A DNA stretch of 55,843 nucleotides from Acidobacteriota bacterium (GTDB lineage: Bacteria; Acidobacteriota; Terriglobia; Terriglobales; Acidobacteriaceae), in the NCBI GenBank assembly GCA_021781495.1, contig JAJXWS010000012.1:1-55843 (forward strand), given 5' to 3'. Below the pieces are notes generated by a model that was not told the origin of the DNA, searched no databases, and saw nothing but the letters and a program-made list of their open reading frames with translations. Position numbers and translations under genes: made by a program. Shown here piece after piece: positions 8,016-15,275 of this stretch. Every line of letters begins with the position of its first letter. Within the stretch, counting starts at the first letter, position 1.

Positions 8016-8043
8016 AGAATACCATGATTCGCGGATAAAGCAA
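8016..8043 (-). promoter_or_regulatory. Leftward repressor promoter (leaderless)
   Basis: TTGCTT (8043-8038), 16-base spacer, TATTCT (8021-8016). Seven bases separate the -10 from the repressor ATG at 8008, so +1 would be the start codon itself. Its -35 lies 12 bases from the -35 of the rightward promoter. Confidence 0.55.
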
Positions 8044-8055
8044 TACGCTTTTTGC

Positions 8056-8084
8056 TTGACAGAAAAATACAGCGGAATTACGAT
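8056..8084 (+). promoter_or_regulatory. Strong rightward early promoter
   Basis: TTGACA (8056-8061), 17-base spacer, TACGAT (8079-8084). Transcription should start near 8091 and immediately enter the 17-base palindrome at 8099-8115, so a protein bound there would block elongation or promoter clearance. Drives the long early operon beginning at 8133. Confidence 0.75.
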
Positions 8085-8098
8085 AAAGCTAGAGAGAA

Positions 8099-8115
8099 TA
8101 TGACAGGGTGTCATA
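8099..8115. promoter_or_regulatory. Palindromic operator, 7-bp arms
   Basis: TATGACA-GGG-TGTCATA, a perfect inverted repeat just downstream of the early transcription start and before the ribosome binding site at 8121. Likely bound by the XRE-type repressor encoded at 7775-8008; the half-site also occurs at 7530-7542. Confidence 0.65.
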
Positions 8116-8132
8116 GAGAAGGAGGTAAGGCG

Positions 8133-8600
8133 ATGGGATGGACCTTCAAGAGGGACGCCAGCAAGGCGGACATCATCCGCGAGTGCCTCGAATCCTGGGA
8201 TAACACGGTCACCGAGGAAAACAAGGCTTACACAGACAAGCCGCTCGGCACCCGGATCCGGAGCGAGGTGCTTCGGTATCGGGTGATCGGAAACAACCTC
8301 TGGGCGGTGCGGGAAACCACCTACACAGCACCAGACGGAAAGACTGAAAAGCGGCTCTGGATCGCTCTGAGCCTGCTGGACCGTGAACCCGGCTACGGCT
8401 GGGGGCACAAGGACCTGGATGAAAGCATGGGACCGGCCGAAACTAACTGCCCGGTTGAGTTTCTCGATGCAGTGCCCCTCCCTGAAGGGCCCTACGCCGC
8501 CAAGTGGCGCGAGGAGGTACGCGGCGCAACCCTCGCCGGACTCCCGCTGTTCGGCGTCGCCAGGGTCGAACCTCAAATGAGCCTTTTCAAAACCGCCTGA
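8133..8600 (+). CDS. Early protein of the GYKDMDESMGP-type family (155 aa)
   Basis: The ATG at 8133 follows GGAGG by seven bases; the longer frame from 8052 would start inside the promoter and is rejected. The protein starts MGWTFKRDASKADIIRECLE and contains WIALSLLDREPGYGWGHKDL followed by DESMGP...NCP, the signature of a family found on phages and plasmids (I believe DUF6927). The family has no established activity. As the first gene of the early operon it may act on the host directly after entry. Confidence 0.75.
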   Translation: MGWTFKRDASKADIIRECLESWDNTVTEENKAYTDKPLGTRIRSEVLRYRVIGNNLWAVRETTYTAPDGKTEKRLWIALSLLDREPGYGWGHKDLDESMGPAETNCPVEFLDAVPLPEGPYAAKWREEVRGATLAGLPLFGVARVEPQMSLFKTA

Positions 8601-8611
8601 AAGGAGCGACG

Positions 8612-9667
8612 ATGGGAATCATCGAAACAGGACTGAGCAAGAGGATGCTGGCGCCGGTCGGCGTCGGCACGCGGGTCTACACCAACCTCTACAGCCGCGG
8701 TCGCGGCGTCATCTACGCGGTGCATGGCGAACCCTCTCCGGCCAGCATCCAGACCCTCGCCGGCGGCGCGGTAGTGATGGGCGGCCGGGCAACCTTCGAC
8801 ATCGTCTTCGAGTGCGGCGAGTTCGCCAAACAGTTACCGGAGTCGATCCTGGCCGGCTGCGGCTGGAAGATCCTCGACGAGCCGGCCGCGGAACTGCCCG
8901 AGATTCAGGCCTACGTAGCGCAGGCCAAAGAGGAAGACGCCAAGCGGGCCGCAGCGGCGGCCGAGGCGGACCGGCTCTACAAGGGAGAGGTCGCCCGGCT
9001 GAAGGCCGATCCGAAATGGGCGCACCTTACGCAGGTGGGCCAGTACAGCGGCTCGAAGGAAGTGGCCGTCAACCTCCGCGCGGAGTTCAAGAAGCTCTGG
9101 CCGAAAGTGAAGTTCACGGTGCGCAAGGACGGGTACGACACCGTGCGGGTTGGTTGGACGGACGGCCCGACGACCGCCGAGGTGAAGGCGGTGACGGGCA
9201 AGTATGAGTCCGGCTACTTCGACGGCATGGATGACTGCTACCACTACAGCAAGAACGCCTTCGGCGAGGTCTTCGGCGACTGCCGCTACGTCTTCGAGAA
9301 CCGCAGCCACAGCGTCGAGCAGATGCGGGAAGCGGTCGCCGCGGTCGCCTTCGACTATGGCTGGAAACCGGAGGAGATTCCGGAGATCGGGACCTACAGC
9401 GACGGCGAGGCCTACATCGACTGCCGCTACAACGACAACCAGCGCCTCATCTACGCATGGCTCGAAAAGACCTACCCGTACGAGGTCAAGCGGCACACGC
9501 AGGACAGCGACTGCACGGTCGACCCCGAGACCGGCCTCTGCACCGTGTGTGGAGTGCTCCACGGCGAGCCCTGCATCCTCTGCGGCGGCCGCGGCTACCA
9601 CGCACTCGACTGCGCCGAACTCGACCCGATCGAAGTCGGCGAACCTGCCAACGCTTACATCAACTGA
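8612..9667 (+). CDS. LPD29-like protein (351 aa) with C-terminal zinc ribbon
   Basis: ATG 8612 follows AAGGAG. The region about 140-215 (VNLRAEFKKLWPKVKFTVRK, then VRVGWTDGPTTAEVKAVTGK and GYFDGMDDCYHYS) matches my memory of the large polyvalent protein-associated domain 29. LPD29 occurs in phage and conjugative-element proteins delivered into or made early in host cells. The C-terminus has Cys pairs (CTVCGVLHGEPCILCGGRGY) typical of a zinc ribbon. A coiled-coil Ala/Glu stretch lies near residues 105-135. Molecular function is unknown. Confidence 0.75.
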   Translation: MGIIETGLSKRMLAPVGVGTRVYTNLYSRGRGVIYAVHGEPSPASIQTLAGGAVVMGGRATFDIVFECGEFAKQLPESILAGCGWKILDEPAAELPEIQAYVAQAKEEDAKRAAAAAEADRLYKGEVARLKADPKWAHLTQVGQYSGSKEVAVNLRAEFKKLWPKVKFTVRKDGYDTVRVGWTDGPTTAEVKAVTGKYESGYFDGMDDCYHYSKNAFGEVFGDCRYVFENRSHSVEQMREAVAAVAFDYGWKPEEIPEIGTYSDGEAYIDCRYNDNQRLIYAWLEKTYPYEVKRHTQDSDCTVDPETGLCTVCGVLHGEPCILCGGRGYHALDCAELDPIEVGEPANAYIN

Positions 9668-9682
9668 GTCAAGGGGTGCGAG

Positions 9683-9883
9683 ATGGCCGGACTTAATGAG
9701 GTCACCAAAATCGTGGAGTATGGGTCTCAAATCCGCTTCCTCTACGTGCTTTGGAACACAGCGACGGAGGAGGTTGAGGCTCAAGAGTACATGACCAGCG
9801 GCGACGCCTGGCGCCGCAACCGCATCCTGCGGATCAACGGCGAACCGCAGCGTTGGGTCGCGCGAGGCAGCGAGGACCTATGA
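9683..9883 (+). CDS. Small hypothetical protein (66 aa)
   Basis: GGGG seven bases before the ATG and an ATGA overlap with the next gene support translation. Short alpha/beta sequence (IRFLYVLWNTATEEVEAQEY) with no recognised motif. Confidence 0.6.
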   Translation: MAGLNEVTKIVEYGSQIRFLYVLWNTATEEVEAQEYMTSGDAWRRNRILRINGEPQRWVARGSEDL

Positions 9884-10125
9884 ACAACCTAACTAAACAC
9901 AGCCCCGATTGTAAGATGGTCTTCGGACGCAAAGACCCCGACTGCCCGCGCTGCCAGGAACTGCTCGCCGGCGCCGCGCCCCGGGCCGGCTGGCAAGGTG
10001 ACTACTTCGCCCGCAAGGCGCGCAACGAGCGCATGGAGCGCGAGGCGATAAGGCAACACTTTGCACCGGGCGGACCGCACGAGCGCGGCGTCTGCGGCCC
10101 GGTCTGCACCGCATTCGACTGGTAG
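9880..10125 (+). CDS. Small zinc-binding protein (81 aa)
   Basis: ATG 9880 overlaps the preceding TGA (ATGA). H7-x3-C11 and C22-x2-C25 near the N-terminus (HSPDCKMVFGRKDPDCPRCQ) form a zinc site of a kind common in actinobacterial and acidobacterial phage proteins. The rest is a charged helix. Function unknown. Confidence 0.6.
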   Translation: MNNLTKHSPDCKMVFGRKDPDCPRCQELLAGAAPRAGWQGDYFARKARNERMEREAIRQHFAPGGPHERGVCGPVCTAFDW

Positions 10126-10133
10126 GTGACCCG

Positions 10134-10373
10134 TTGAGACCGAATCCCCACCCCAAGCCGCTGCCCCCCAGCCCGTGGACCTATTACCTGGTCTGCCTCT
10201 GCGGGGCCCGCGTGCCAAAGGCGGCGCGCTACGCGCTGCCCGGCACCGCACGCTGCCCGGAGTGCGGCTCGACGGGTCGGCGCTGGGTGCGTGCGCGCAA
10301 GCCGTGGCTGTTCGTCGCTCGGATCCTCCACTGCTGCCGGCTCTATCTCTGGAGGCGTCGCCATGGCTGCTAA
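10134..10373 (+). CDS. Small zinc-ribbon protein (79 aa), TTG start
   Basis: Begins at TTG 10134 after TAGGTG. C21-x-C23 and C41-x2-C44 (LVCLCGAR...ARCPECGS) form a zinc ribbon; the C-terminus is Arg/Trp-rich. It overlaps the next gene by 11 bases. Probably a nucleic-acid-binding accessory protein; no family recognised. Confidence 0.55.
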   Translation: MRPNPHPKPLPPSPWTYYLVCLCGARVPKAARYALPGTARCPECGSTGRRWVRARKPWLFVARILHCCRLYLWRRRHGC

Positions 10374-10818
10374 TCCTCTCCCCGCCGACTTCCGCGTGCT
10401 CTGCTCGGTCTGCGGCGAGCCGCGCCTGGCGGCCACCGACTTCGCCCCGGCCCAGCTCAAAAAGAAGCGTCCGCGGTGCCGGGCCTGCGCGCCCAACAAG
10501 TTCCACAACCAGGCCGCGGGCGGCCAGCAGTCAAAGCGTGAGAACCGGCGGGCGCGCACCCTGCGGCCCCTGGCGCAGGCCGGCCTGATCTGGAATTACG
10601 CCGAGCAGGTACGCTTCGAGCTGATTCCGGAGCAGCGCGACGCCGTCACGGGCCGCGTGATCGAGCGGGCCTGCTTCTACATCGCCGACTTCGTCTATGA
10701 CGACGACCTCGGCCACCACGTCGAGGACGCCAAGGGCATGCGCACCGATGTCTACCGCATCAAAAAGAAGCTCATGCTCCACGTCCACGGCATCCGCATC
10801 GAGGAGGTGCACGCTTGA
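10363..10818 (+). CDS. DUF1064-type PD-(D/E)XK nuclease (151 aa)
   Basis: ATG 10363 has GGAGG seven bases upstream. Residues about 55-151 match DUF1064: E81 (AEQVRFELIP), D109 in FYIADFVYDD, E121-D122-A-K124 in HHVEDAKGMRT and a basic tail YRIKKKLMLH. These fit the E, D, (D/E)xK catalytic pattern of PD-(D/E)XK nucleases, to which I believe the family is assigned. An N-terminal zinc ribbon (C14, C17, C39, C42) precedes it. Likely a structure-specific nuclease (for example resolvase-like) in phage replication or recombination. Confidence 0.75.
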   Translation: MAANPLPADFRVLCSVCGEPRLAATDFAPAQLKKKRPRCRACAPNKFHNQAAGGQQSKRENRRARTLRPLAQAGLIWNYAEQVRFELIPEQRDAVTGRVIERACFYIADFVYDDDLGHHVEDAKGMRTDVYRIKKKLMLHVHGIRIEEVHA

Positions 10819-11255
10819 GCGTCGACTATCAACCCGTTCCGGTCTCGGCTGCGCGGGAGATCGCAGAGAAATTTGCCAAGGAAATCGTCATCATCAACGC
10901 ATGGGACCGCAAGCATGCTTTGCTCAACACAACGACCTTTGGCAAAACACCAGAGGACAAGATACACGCGGCCGCTGGCGGGGAACTTGCAGCGGCCGCT
11001 CTCGGTGCTCAGCTGAAAGAAAGCACAACCCACGAGGACTACCGGGTGACGCTGGGCCGGCGCATGGCCGCGCTGCTTATGACCATTGCGGTCGAGCACG
11101 GGGGGTGGCACACGGCCCGCTGCCCAGAAGACGACACCTGCGCCTGCAGATACAAGCCTTTTAACGATGCAATCAACCGCTCCATCCAGCAGGCGATCGA
11201 GGCTTTCGGTGATGTCGAACTTCAAGAGAGCGACAACTGGAGGGACCCTTCATGA
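10815..11255 (+). CDS. Hypothetical early protein (146 aa), TTG start
   Basis: TTG 10815 overlaps the nuclease stop (TTGA) with GAGGAGGT just upstream. Mostly helical; a His/Cys cluster (HGGWHTARCPEDDTCACRYK) near residues 95-114 may bind metal. No family recognised. It also overlaps the following gene (ATGA), so all three are translationally coupled. Confidence 0.6.
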   Translation: MSVDYQPVPVSAAREIAEKFAKEIVIINAWDRKHALLNTTTFGKTPEDKIHAAAGGELAAAALGAQLKESTTHEDYRVTLGRRMAALLMTIAVEHGGWHTARCPEDDTCACRYKPFNDAINRSIQQAIEAFGDVELQESDNWRDPS

Positions 11256-11491
11256 GCGTCGCTGTCATCTACCACTGCACCATCTGCAACGAAAGCAAAA
11301 AGGCAACCAATCACTGGTTCGCCGCGCTCCAGACCGAGAACGTGCTCAGCTTCTACAAGTGGGAAGACGCGCGGACGCTGGGCATCCTCCAGGACGACGC
11401 GACTCTCCACCTCTGCGGCGAGAAGCACGCCCAGGAGTTGCTCGGCCGCTTCCTTCACTCACAACCCAACAAGGAGACACCGAATGTTTGA
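11252..11491 (+). CDS. Small zinc-finger protein (79 aa)
   Basis: C9-x2-C12 (YHCTICNESK) and C55-x3-H59 (HLCGEKHAQE) make one zinc site, a pattern seen in small phage proteins. Starts by ATGA overlap and overlaps the HD gene at its end. Function unknown. Confidence 0.65.
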   Translation: MSVAVIYHCTICNESKKATNHWFAALQTENVLSFYKWEDARTLGILQDDATLHLCGEKHAQELLGRFLHSQPNKETPNV

Positions 11492-11996
11492 GAATCTACC
11501 GCCCACGAGTCTTGAGCGTTTCCGCGACGCCTTCCTCTTCGCAGAAGAGGCGCACATGGGCCAGCTGGACAAAGGCGGCGAACCCAAGATCTGTCACGTA
11601 GTCAGAGTAGGCAGCTCGCTCCTGCCGGACATCGAGGCGGCGGTCGTCGGCCTCTTGCACGACATCGTCGAGGACACACCCGCAAGCCTGCACGAGCTGA
11701 TCCACAGGCTCGACCTCACGCCGGCGCAGGCCAACGCGATCGCGCTGGTGACCAGGAAAGAGGGCGAATCCTACGCCGATTACATCCACAGCATCGCGAC
11801 GGCGGCGACGCCGGGGGCCCAGATCGCGCGCCTGGTCAAGCTCGCGGACCTCAGAGACAACCTGAATCCGCGGCGCCAGGCCCAGGCCGAGAAACTCGCA
11901 GGCCGAGAAACAATGTCCGGCAAGCGGCTCGCCTACCTGGCGGCCATCGATGTCCTGGCCGCGAGTCTCGCCGCGGCCACACCGGCACCGTGCTGA
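11484..11996 (+). CDS. HD-domain hydrolase of the RelA/SpoT-hydrolase class (170 aa)
   Basis: The HD fold is visible as H24 (EEAHMGQLDKGGEP), H38, H59-D60 in VGLLHDIVEDT and D122 in LVKLADLRDNL. This arrangement (H...HD...D with VEDT and KLADLRDN) is that of (p)ppGpp hydrolases and their small relatives such as Mesh1. It lacks any synthetase or TGS domain. A phage hydrolase of this type could lower alarmone and so relieve the stringent response during infection; the substrate is inferred from family only. Lies in the early operon between a zinc-finger gene and a membrane protein gene. Confidence 0.85.
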   Translation: MFENLPPTSLERFRDAFLFAEEAHMGQLDKGGEPKICHVVRVGSSLLPDIEAAVVGLLHDIVEDTPASLHELIHRLDLTPAQANAIALVTRKEGESYADYIHSIATAATPGAQIARLVKLADLRDNLNPRRQAQAEKLAGRETMSGKRLAYLAAIDVLAASLAAATPAPC

Positions 11997-12051
11997 CTTC
12001 CCCTCACACTGGCCTGTTTCCCAAGCGAAAGCCACAAACGGAAGGAGCCCT

Positions 12052-12384
12052 ATGATCCACTCGACCGAAGTAAAGATTGAACTGCACCGGCTGGCCGCCC
12101 GCGAGCGTGGCCTGGCTGCGGAACTCGCCTCGCACGGCGAGCCCAACCTCGCCGCCTACCACGCCGAGCGCGGGGACCGCTACGAAGGCGCCGCGGTCGG
12201 GCGCGAAATCGAGCCCGGGGCTGAACCCGAGATCGAGCCGGGTCACCAGCCCGGCCGCCCGTATCCCTTCGCGCGGATCCTCGATGAGTTCGAGGCCAAC
12301 CTGCTCGCAGAAATCACCTGGGGCTGCGTCGCGTTCGTCGTCTTTTTCGTCGTCGTGTTTATGGTTATGGCGCTCTGGCCATAA
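12052..12384 (+). CDS. Small membrane protein with C-terminal anchor (110 aa)
   Basis: ATG 12052 follows GGAG. The first 80 residues are soluble and charged. Residues about 88-110 (ITWGCVAFVVFFVVVFMVMA) are one membrane span ending two residues before the stop, so a tail-anchored protein with the soluble part in the cytoplasm. No family recognised. A 270-base non-coding stretch with its own promoter follows. Confidence 0.65.
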   Translation: MIHSTEVKIELHRLAARERGLAAELASHGEPNLAAYHAERGDRYEGAAVGREIEPGAEPEIEPGHQPGRPYPFARILDEFEANLLAEITWGCVAFVVFFVVVFMVMALWP

Positions 12385-12430
12385 GGCCGGCGCGTGAATC
12401 TTTCCCCTGTTCTGCACCAAACGAGTCAAC

Positions 12431-12439
12431 TTATCCACA
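12431..12439 (+). promoter_or_regulatory. Consensus DnaA box upstream of the chaperonin promoter
   Basis: TTATCCACA, a perfect DnaA box, 11 bases upstream of the -35 hexamer at 12450. It could make the promoter responsive to DnaA, or be chance; the same box occurs in the proposed origin at 16317-16325. Confidence 0.45.
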
Positions 12440-12449
12440 CGGAAATCGC

Positions 12450-12478
12450 TTGACGCTGGTGCAGTAGAAATGTATTGT
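12450..12478 (+). promoter_or_regulatory. Internal promoter for the chaperonin and replication genes
   Basis: TTGACG (12450-12455), 17-base spacer, TATTGT (12473-12478) preceded by TG. Start near 12485 gives a leader of about 170 bases before the ATG at 12655. The leader holds a 7-bp hairpin, GTCTGCG-TCC-CGCAGAC (12607-12623), shortly before the ribosome binding site. Apart from these elements I see nothing in 12385-12654. Confidence 0.55.
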
Positions 12479-12654
12479 GGACTTTCTCTAACTGTCATCT
12501 CGTCTACAGCAGAGATCCTCAATCGTTCTTCTGTTGCTGCTTCTCGCGTTGTATTCCGCGCGAAGGATGGAATTGTATGTGCCTTGCCTGTGTTGCGCCC
12601 TCTTCCGTCTGCGTCCCGCAGACCCCTTACCCACTACAACCCAAGGAGAAACCC

Positions 12655-13038
12655 ATGAGCCGCACGACTCGCGTGCTGCTGCTGGCTGCCGGCTTTTTTT
12701 GCGGCGCCGTGCTGCTGCTCGGCCAATCGCCCAGTCACCCCAAGCCCAAACCCGCGCTGGCGCAAGCCACCGAAGCCAAGCCCCCGGCCCCTCCCGCCCC
12801 TCCGGCTGCAGCGCCGCTGCCCCAGGCTACCGATCTCGAAAAGGCCCAGCTCGAGAACGTGCAGTTGCGCATGATGCTCCTCGAAGATGAGGAGCGCTCG
12901 CTGCCGCAACGCAAGCAGCAGCTCCAGATGCAGTACGGCGCGCTCATCCAGCAGATTCAGAATGAGCACCCCGGCTTTATCTGGAACCCGCAGACGGCGA
13001 GCCTCGTCTCCGCACCGAAGCCGGAGGCAAAAAAGTAG
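12655..13038 (+). CDS. Exported or membrane-anchored coiled-coil protein (127 aa)
   Basis: The ATG follows AAGGAG. Residues 1-24 (MSRTTRVLLLAAGFFCGAVL) form a leader or signal anchor, followed by a Pro/Ala/Lys linker (about 26-60) and a coiled coil of Glu, Gln and Leu (about 62-105). The architecture, one N-terminal membrane helix then a periplasmic coiled coil, recalls Rz-type spanins, but position in the early operon, two bases before groES, argues for an envelope or chaperonin-linked role instead. No family recognised. Confidence 0.65.
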   Translation: MSRTTRVLLLAAGFFCGAVLLLGQSPSHPKPKPALAQATEAKPPAPPAPPAAAPLPQATDLEKAQLENVQLRMMLLEDEERSLPQRKQQLQMQYGALIQQIQNEHPGFIWNPQTASLVSAPKPEAKK

Positions 13039-13040
13039 CG

Positions 13041-13460
13041 ATGACTCCCGCCCTGGCTGACTTTCTCTGCATTCTTTCCCTGTGGGCTATGGCCTTCGCC
13101 TTCGTGCTTGGCAAGAATCGGCCGCGCCGGCGTTATCCCGTCCCCATCTCCGATCACATCCTGGTGCGGCCCATCGAGCGCCCGCAGGAGGTCGGCGGCA
13201 TGGCCCGGCCCTCGTCCGCAACCGAGCGGCCGACCGAGGGCGAGGTGGTCCTGGTCGGGCCCGGCAAGGTGACCGAGCGAGGCGTGCGCGTCCGGCCGGA
13301 GGTGTCGGCCGGCGACCGCGTCAGCTTTCCCTCGTTTGCCGGCCAGACGATTGTCGACCCGCCAGGGGTGCCGCTCGGGACCTATCTGCTCGTCCGCCAA
13401 GATGAACTCTGGCTCAACCATGGACCGGCCACGGCCGGCGATACTCCGGAGGAACAATGA
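13041..13460 (+). CDS. groES: GroES-like co-chaperonin with N-terminal membrane segment (139 aa)
   Basis: Residues about 35-128 are a Cpn10 fold: ISDHILVRPIERPQEVGG (first strand and start of the mobile loop), a loop with MARPSS, then EGEVVLVGPGKVTERGVRVR, AGDRVSFPSFAGQ and LGTYLLVRQDELW. Cpn10 caps the GroEL chamber. Unusually, residues about 5-23 (LADFLCILSLWAMAFAFVLG) are hydrophobic and followed by KNRPRRR, predicting a membrane helix with the Cpn10 domain on the cytoplasmic side. A shorter start at 13089 would remove half the helix but has no good ribosome binding site. Overlaps groEL by four bases. Confidence 0.88.
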   Translation: MTPALADFLCILSLWAMAFAFVLGKNRPRRRYPVPISDHILVRPIERPQEVGGMARPSSATERPTEGEVVLVGPGKVTERGVRVRPEVSAGDRVSFPSFAGQTIVDPPGVPLGTYLLVRQDELWLNHGPATAGDTPEEQ

Positions 13461-15274
13461 GCAAAGCACTACTTTATTCCCGCCATGTGCGCGAGGAGCA
13501 GGACCTGCATAAGGAAATGCTCGAAGGCGTCGCCCAGATCGCCCTGGCGGTGGCCTCGACCCTCGGCCCGCGGGGCTGCAACGTCATCATCGACCGGCCC
13601 GGCGAAACTCCCGACGTCACCAAGGACGGCGTCACCGTCGCCCGGCAGATCCAGCTCACCAGCCCCGTCCATAACGCCGCCGTCAAGATGATCCAGGCCG
13701 TTGCCAAGGCCCACGAGCTTGAGACCGGCGACGGCACCACCACCGCGACCGTCCTCGCGCATCGGCTCTTCGAGGGCGGCTTAAAGATGGTCGACGAGCA
13801 GGGCGAGAGCCCGGTGGGGCTGCAGCGCGCCATCCTGGCCGCGGTCTCCGCCGTTACCTCCGAACTTTCCCGCATGGCCCAGGACGCGACCGACGAGCAG
13901 CTCGAGCAGGTCGCGACGATTGCGACGAACGGCGACCAGACCTTCGGAAGGGTCATCGGGGAAGCGATGCGGGCGATCGGCCGGGAAGGGACGCTGACCC
14001 TCGACGCCACCGAGAAGCCGGAGATCTGGTTTGAGGTCCTCGGCGGCTTCCAGATGAACTCCGGCTTTCTCTGGCCTGAGTTTATTACGGACCGGACCCG
14101 CGGCACGGCCGTCCTTGAGAATCCCTACATCCTGATCACTGAGCGCCAGCTCGCCCAGGGCATCGCCGATAACCCGACTCTGCATGACATCGGCCCCCTG
14201 ATGACCTTCTGCGCCGGCCTCAACCTGCGGGGCAACGTCCGCGAGCGCGAGTCTCGGCCGCTGCTCATCGTGGCCGACGACGTGCTCCAGGGATCCGACT
14301 GCGCGCAGGCCCTCCTGCTCAATCATGGCAACTGGGACAAGGCGCGGCGGGGTGACAGCCGGGTCTCCGGTCTCCAGGTCTGCGCGGTCCGAGCGCCCGG
14401 CTACGGCGAGCTGAAGCGCTCCGCTCTGGCGGACCTTGCCCTGGCCACGAACGGCCGCGTGCTGTCCCAGGACGGCGGCGAGAGCCTCTCCCAATGGGTC
14501 TACGACAAGCGGGGCAACTGGACCGACGTCAACCTCGGCAAATGCCGGCGTGCGGTCGTTTCGAATGGCCGCTGCATCCTGGAGGGCCCGGTCGGCGATC
14601 CGCAGGACCCGCAGTTGCTGAACCGCTTTGCTGCCAGCCTGCGGGCGCAGGCGGCGGAGCAGACGGACCCGAAGAGCCGCGAGCACCTTCTGCAGCGGGC
14701 CGGCCGCCTTACCGGCCAGATCGGCGTGATCCACATCGGCGCGCGCACCGAGGAGGAAGCCCGTGCCCTCCGCGCCCTGGCCGAGGATGCCGTCCTCGCC
14801 GTGCGCGCGGCACTCTCCGAGGGCATCGTCCCCGGCGGCGGTCTGACCCTGCTGTTTCTTTCGCGCCGCCTGGAGGCGACCCTGGCCGACCTGCCCGGGC
14901 CTATGCAGCCCGGCGCCCGGCTGGTCGCCGAGGCCATCCGCTGGCCGCTCCGGCAGATCTCCATCAACGCCGGACAGGACCCCCAGCGGGTCGTCGACGA
15001 GGTTCTCCGGGCTAACGAAGGGCAAAGCCTCACCGCGAACACAGCGGTGGGATTCAACGCGGCGGTTGGGCGCTTTGAACCCCTGGTTCCCGCCGGCGTC
15101 GTCGACCCCGCAAAGGTGGTGCGCGTTGCGCTTGAAAAGGCGGCGTCGATCGCTGCCCTGATGCTGACGACATCGTGCCTCGTCTACATCGACCCCGAGG
15201 CGACGCGGCGGCAGACGGTCGTGCAGCTGCCGCCGATGCCCGGGCCCGACTTCATGCAGCCAGGGAGGGGCTGA
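13457..15274 (+). CDS. groEL: Phage GroEL-like chaperonin (605 aa)
   Basis: Full-length Cpn60 with equatorial, intermediate and apical domains. Conserved nucleotide residues are present: TLGPRG (35-40), TKDG (55-58, D57 matching E. coli D52), GDGTTTATV (91-99, D92 matching D87), AEDAV (D444 matching D398) and IVPGGG (457-462). The C-terminal equatorial part has DPAKVVRVALEKAASIAALM and LTTSCLV. It is about 57 residues longer than bacterial GroEL, mainly from two insertions in the apical domain (about 238-265 and 279-305), around the helices that bind substrate and GroES. The Gly-Gly-Met tail is missing, replaced by a Pro-rich end. Overlaps groES (ATGA), so the pair is co-translated; a dedicated chamber for a phage protein is likely. 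Confidence 0.95.
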   Translation: MSKALLYSRHVREEQDLHKEMLEGVAQIALAVASTLGPRGCNVIIDRPGETPDVTKDGVTVARQIQLTSPVHNAAVKMIQAVAKAHELETGDGTTTATVLAHRLFEGGLKMVDEQGESPVGLQRAILAAVSAVTSELSRMAQDATDEQLEQVATIATNGDQTFGRVIGEAMRAIGREGTLTLDATEKPEIWFEVLGGFQMNSGFLWPEFITDRTRGTAVLENPYILITERQLAQGIADNPTLHDIGPLMTFCAGLNLRGNVRERESRPLLIVADDVLQGSDCAQALLLNHGNWDKARRGDSRVSGLQVCAVRAPGYGELKRSALADLALATNGRVLSQDGGESLSQWVYDKRGNWTDVNLGKCRRAVVSNGRCILEGPVGDPQDPQLLNRFAASLRAQAAEQTDPKSREHLLQRAGRLTGQIGVIHIGARTEEEARALRALAEDAVLAVRAALSEGIVPGGGLTLLFLSRRLEATLADLPGPMQPGARLVAEAIRWPLRQISINAGQDPQRVVDEVLRANEGQSLTANTAVGFNAAVGRFEPLVPAGVVDPAKVVRVALEKAASIAALMLTTSCLVYIDPEATRRQTVVQLPPMPGPDFMQPGRG

Positions 15275-15275
15275 G

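Noticed and set aside
12470..12658. 62-codon plus-strand frame in the chaperonin leader
   Set aside because: Its ATG lies in the promoter spacer, so the codon would not be transcribed from that promoter.
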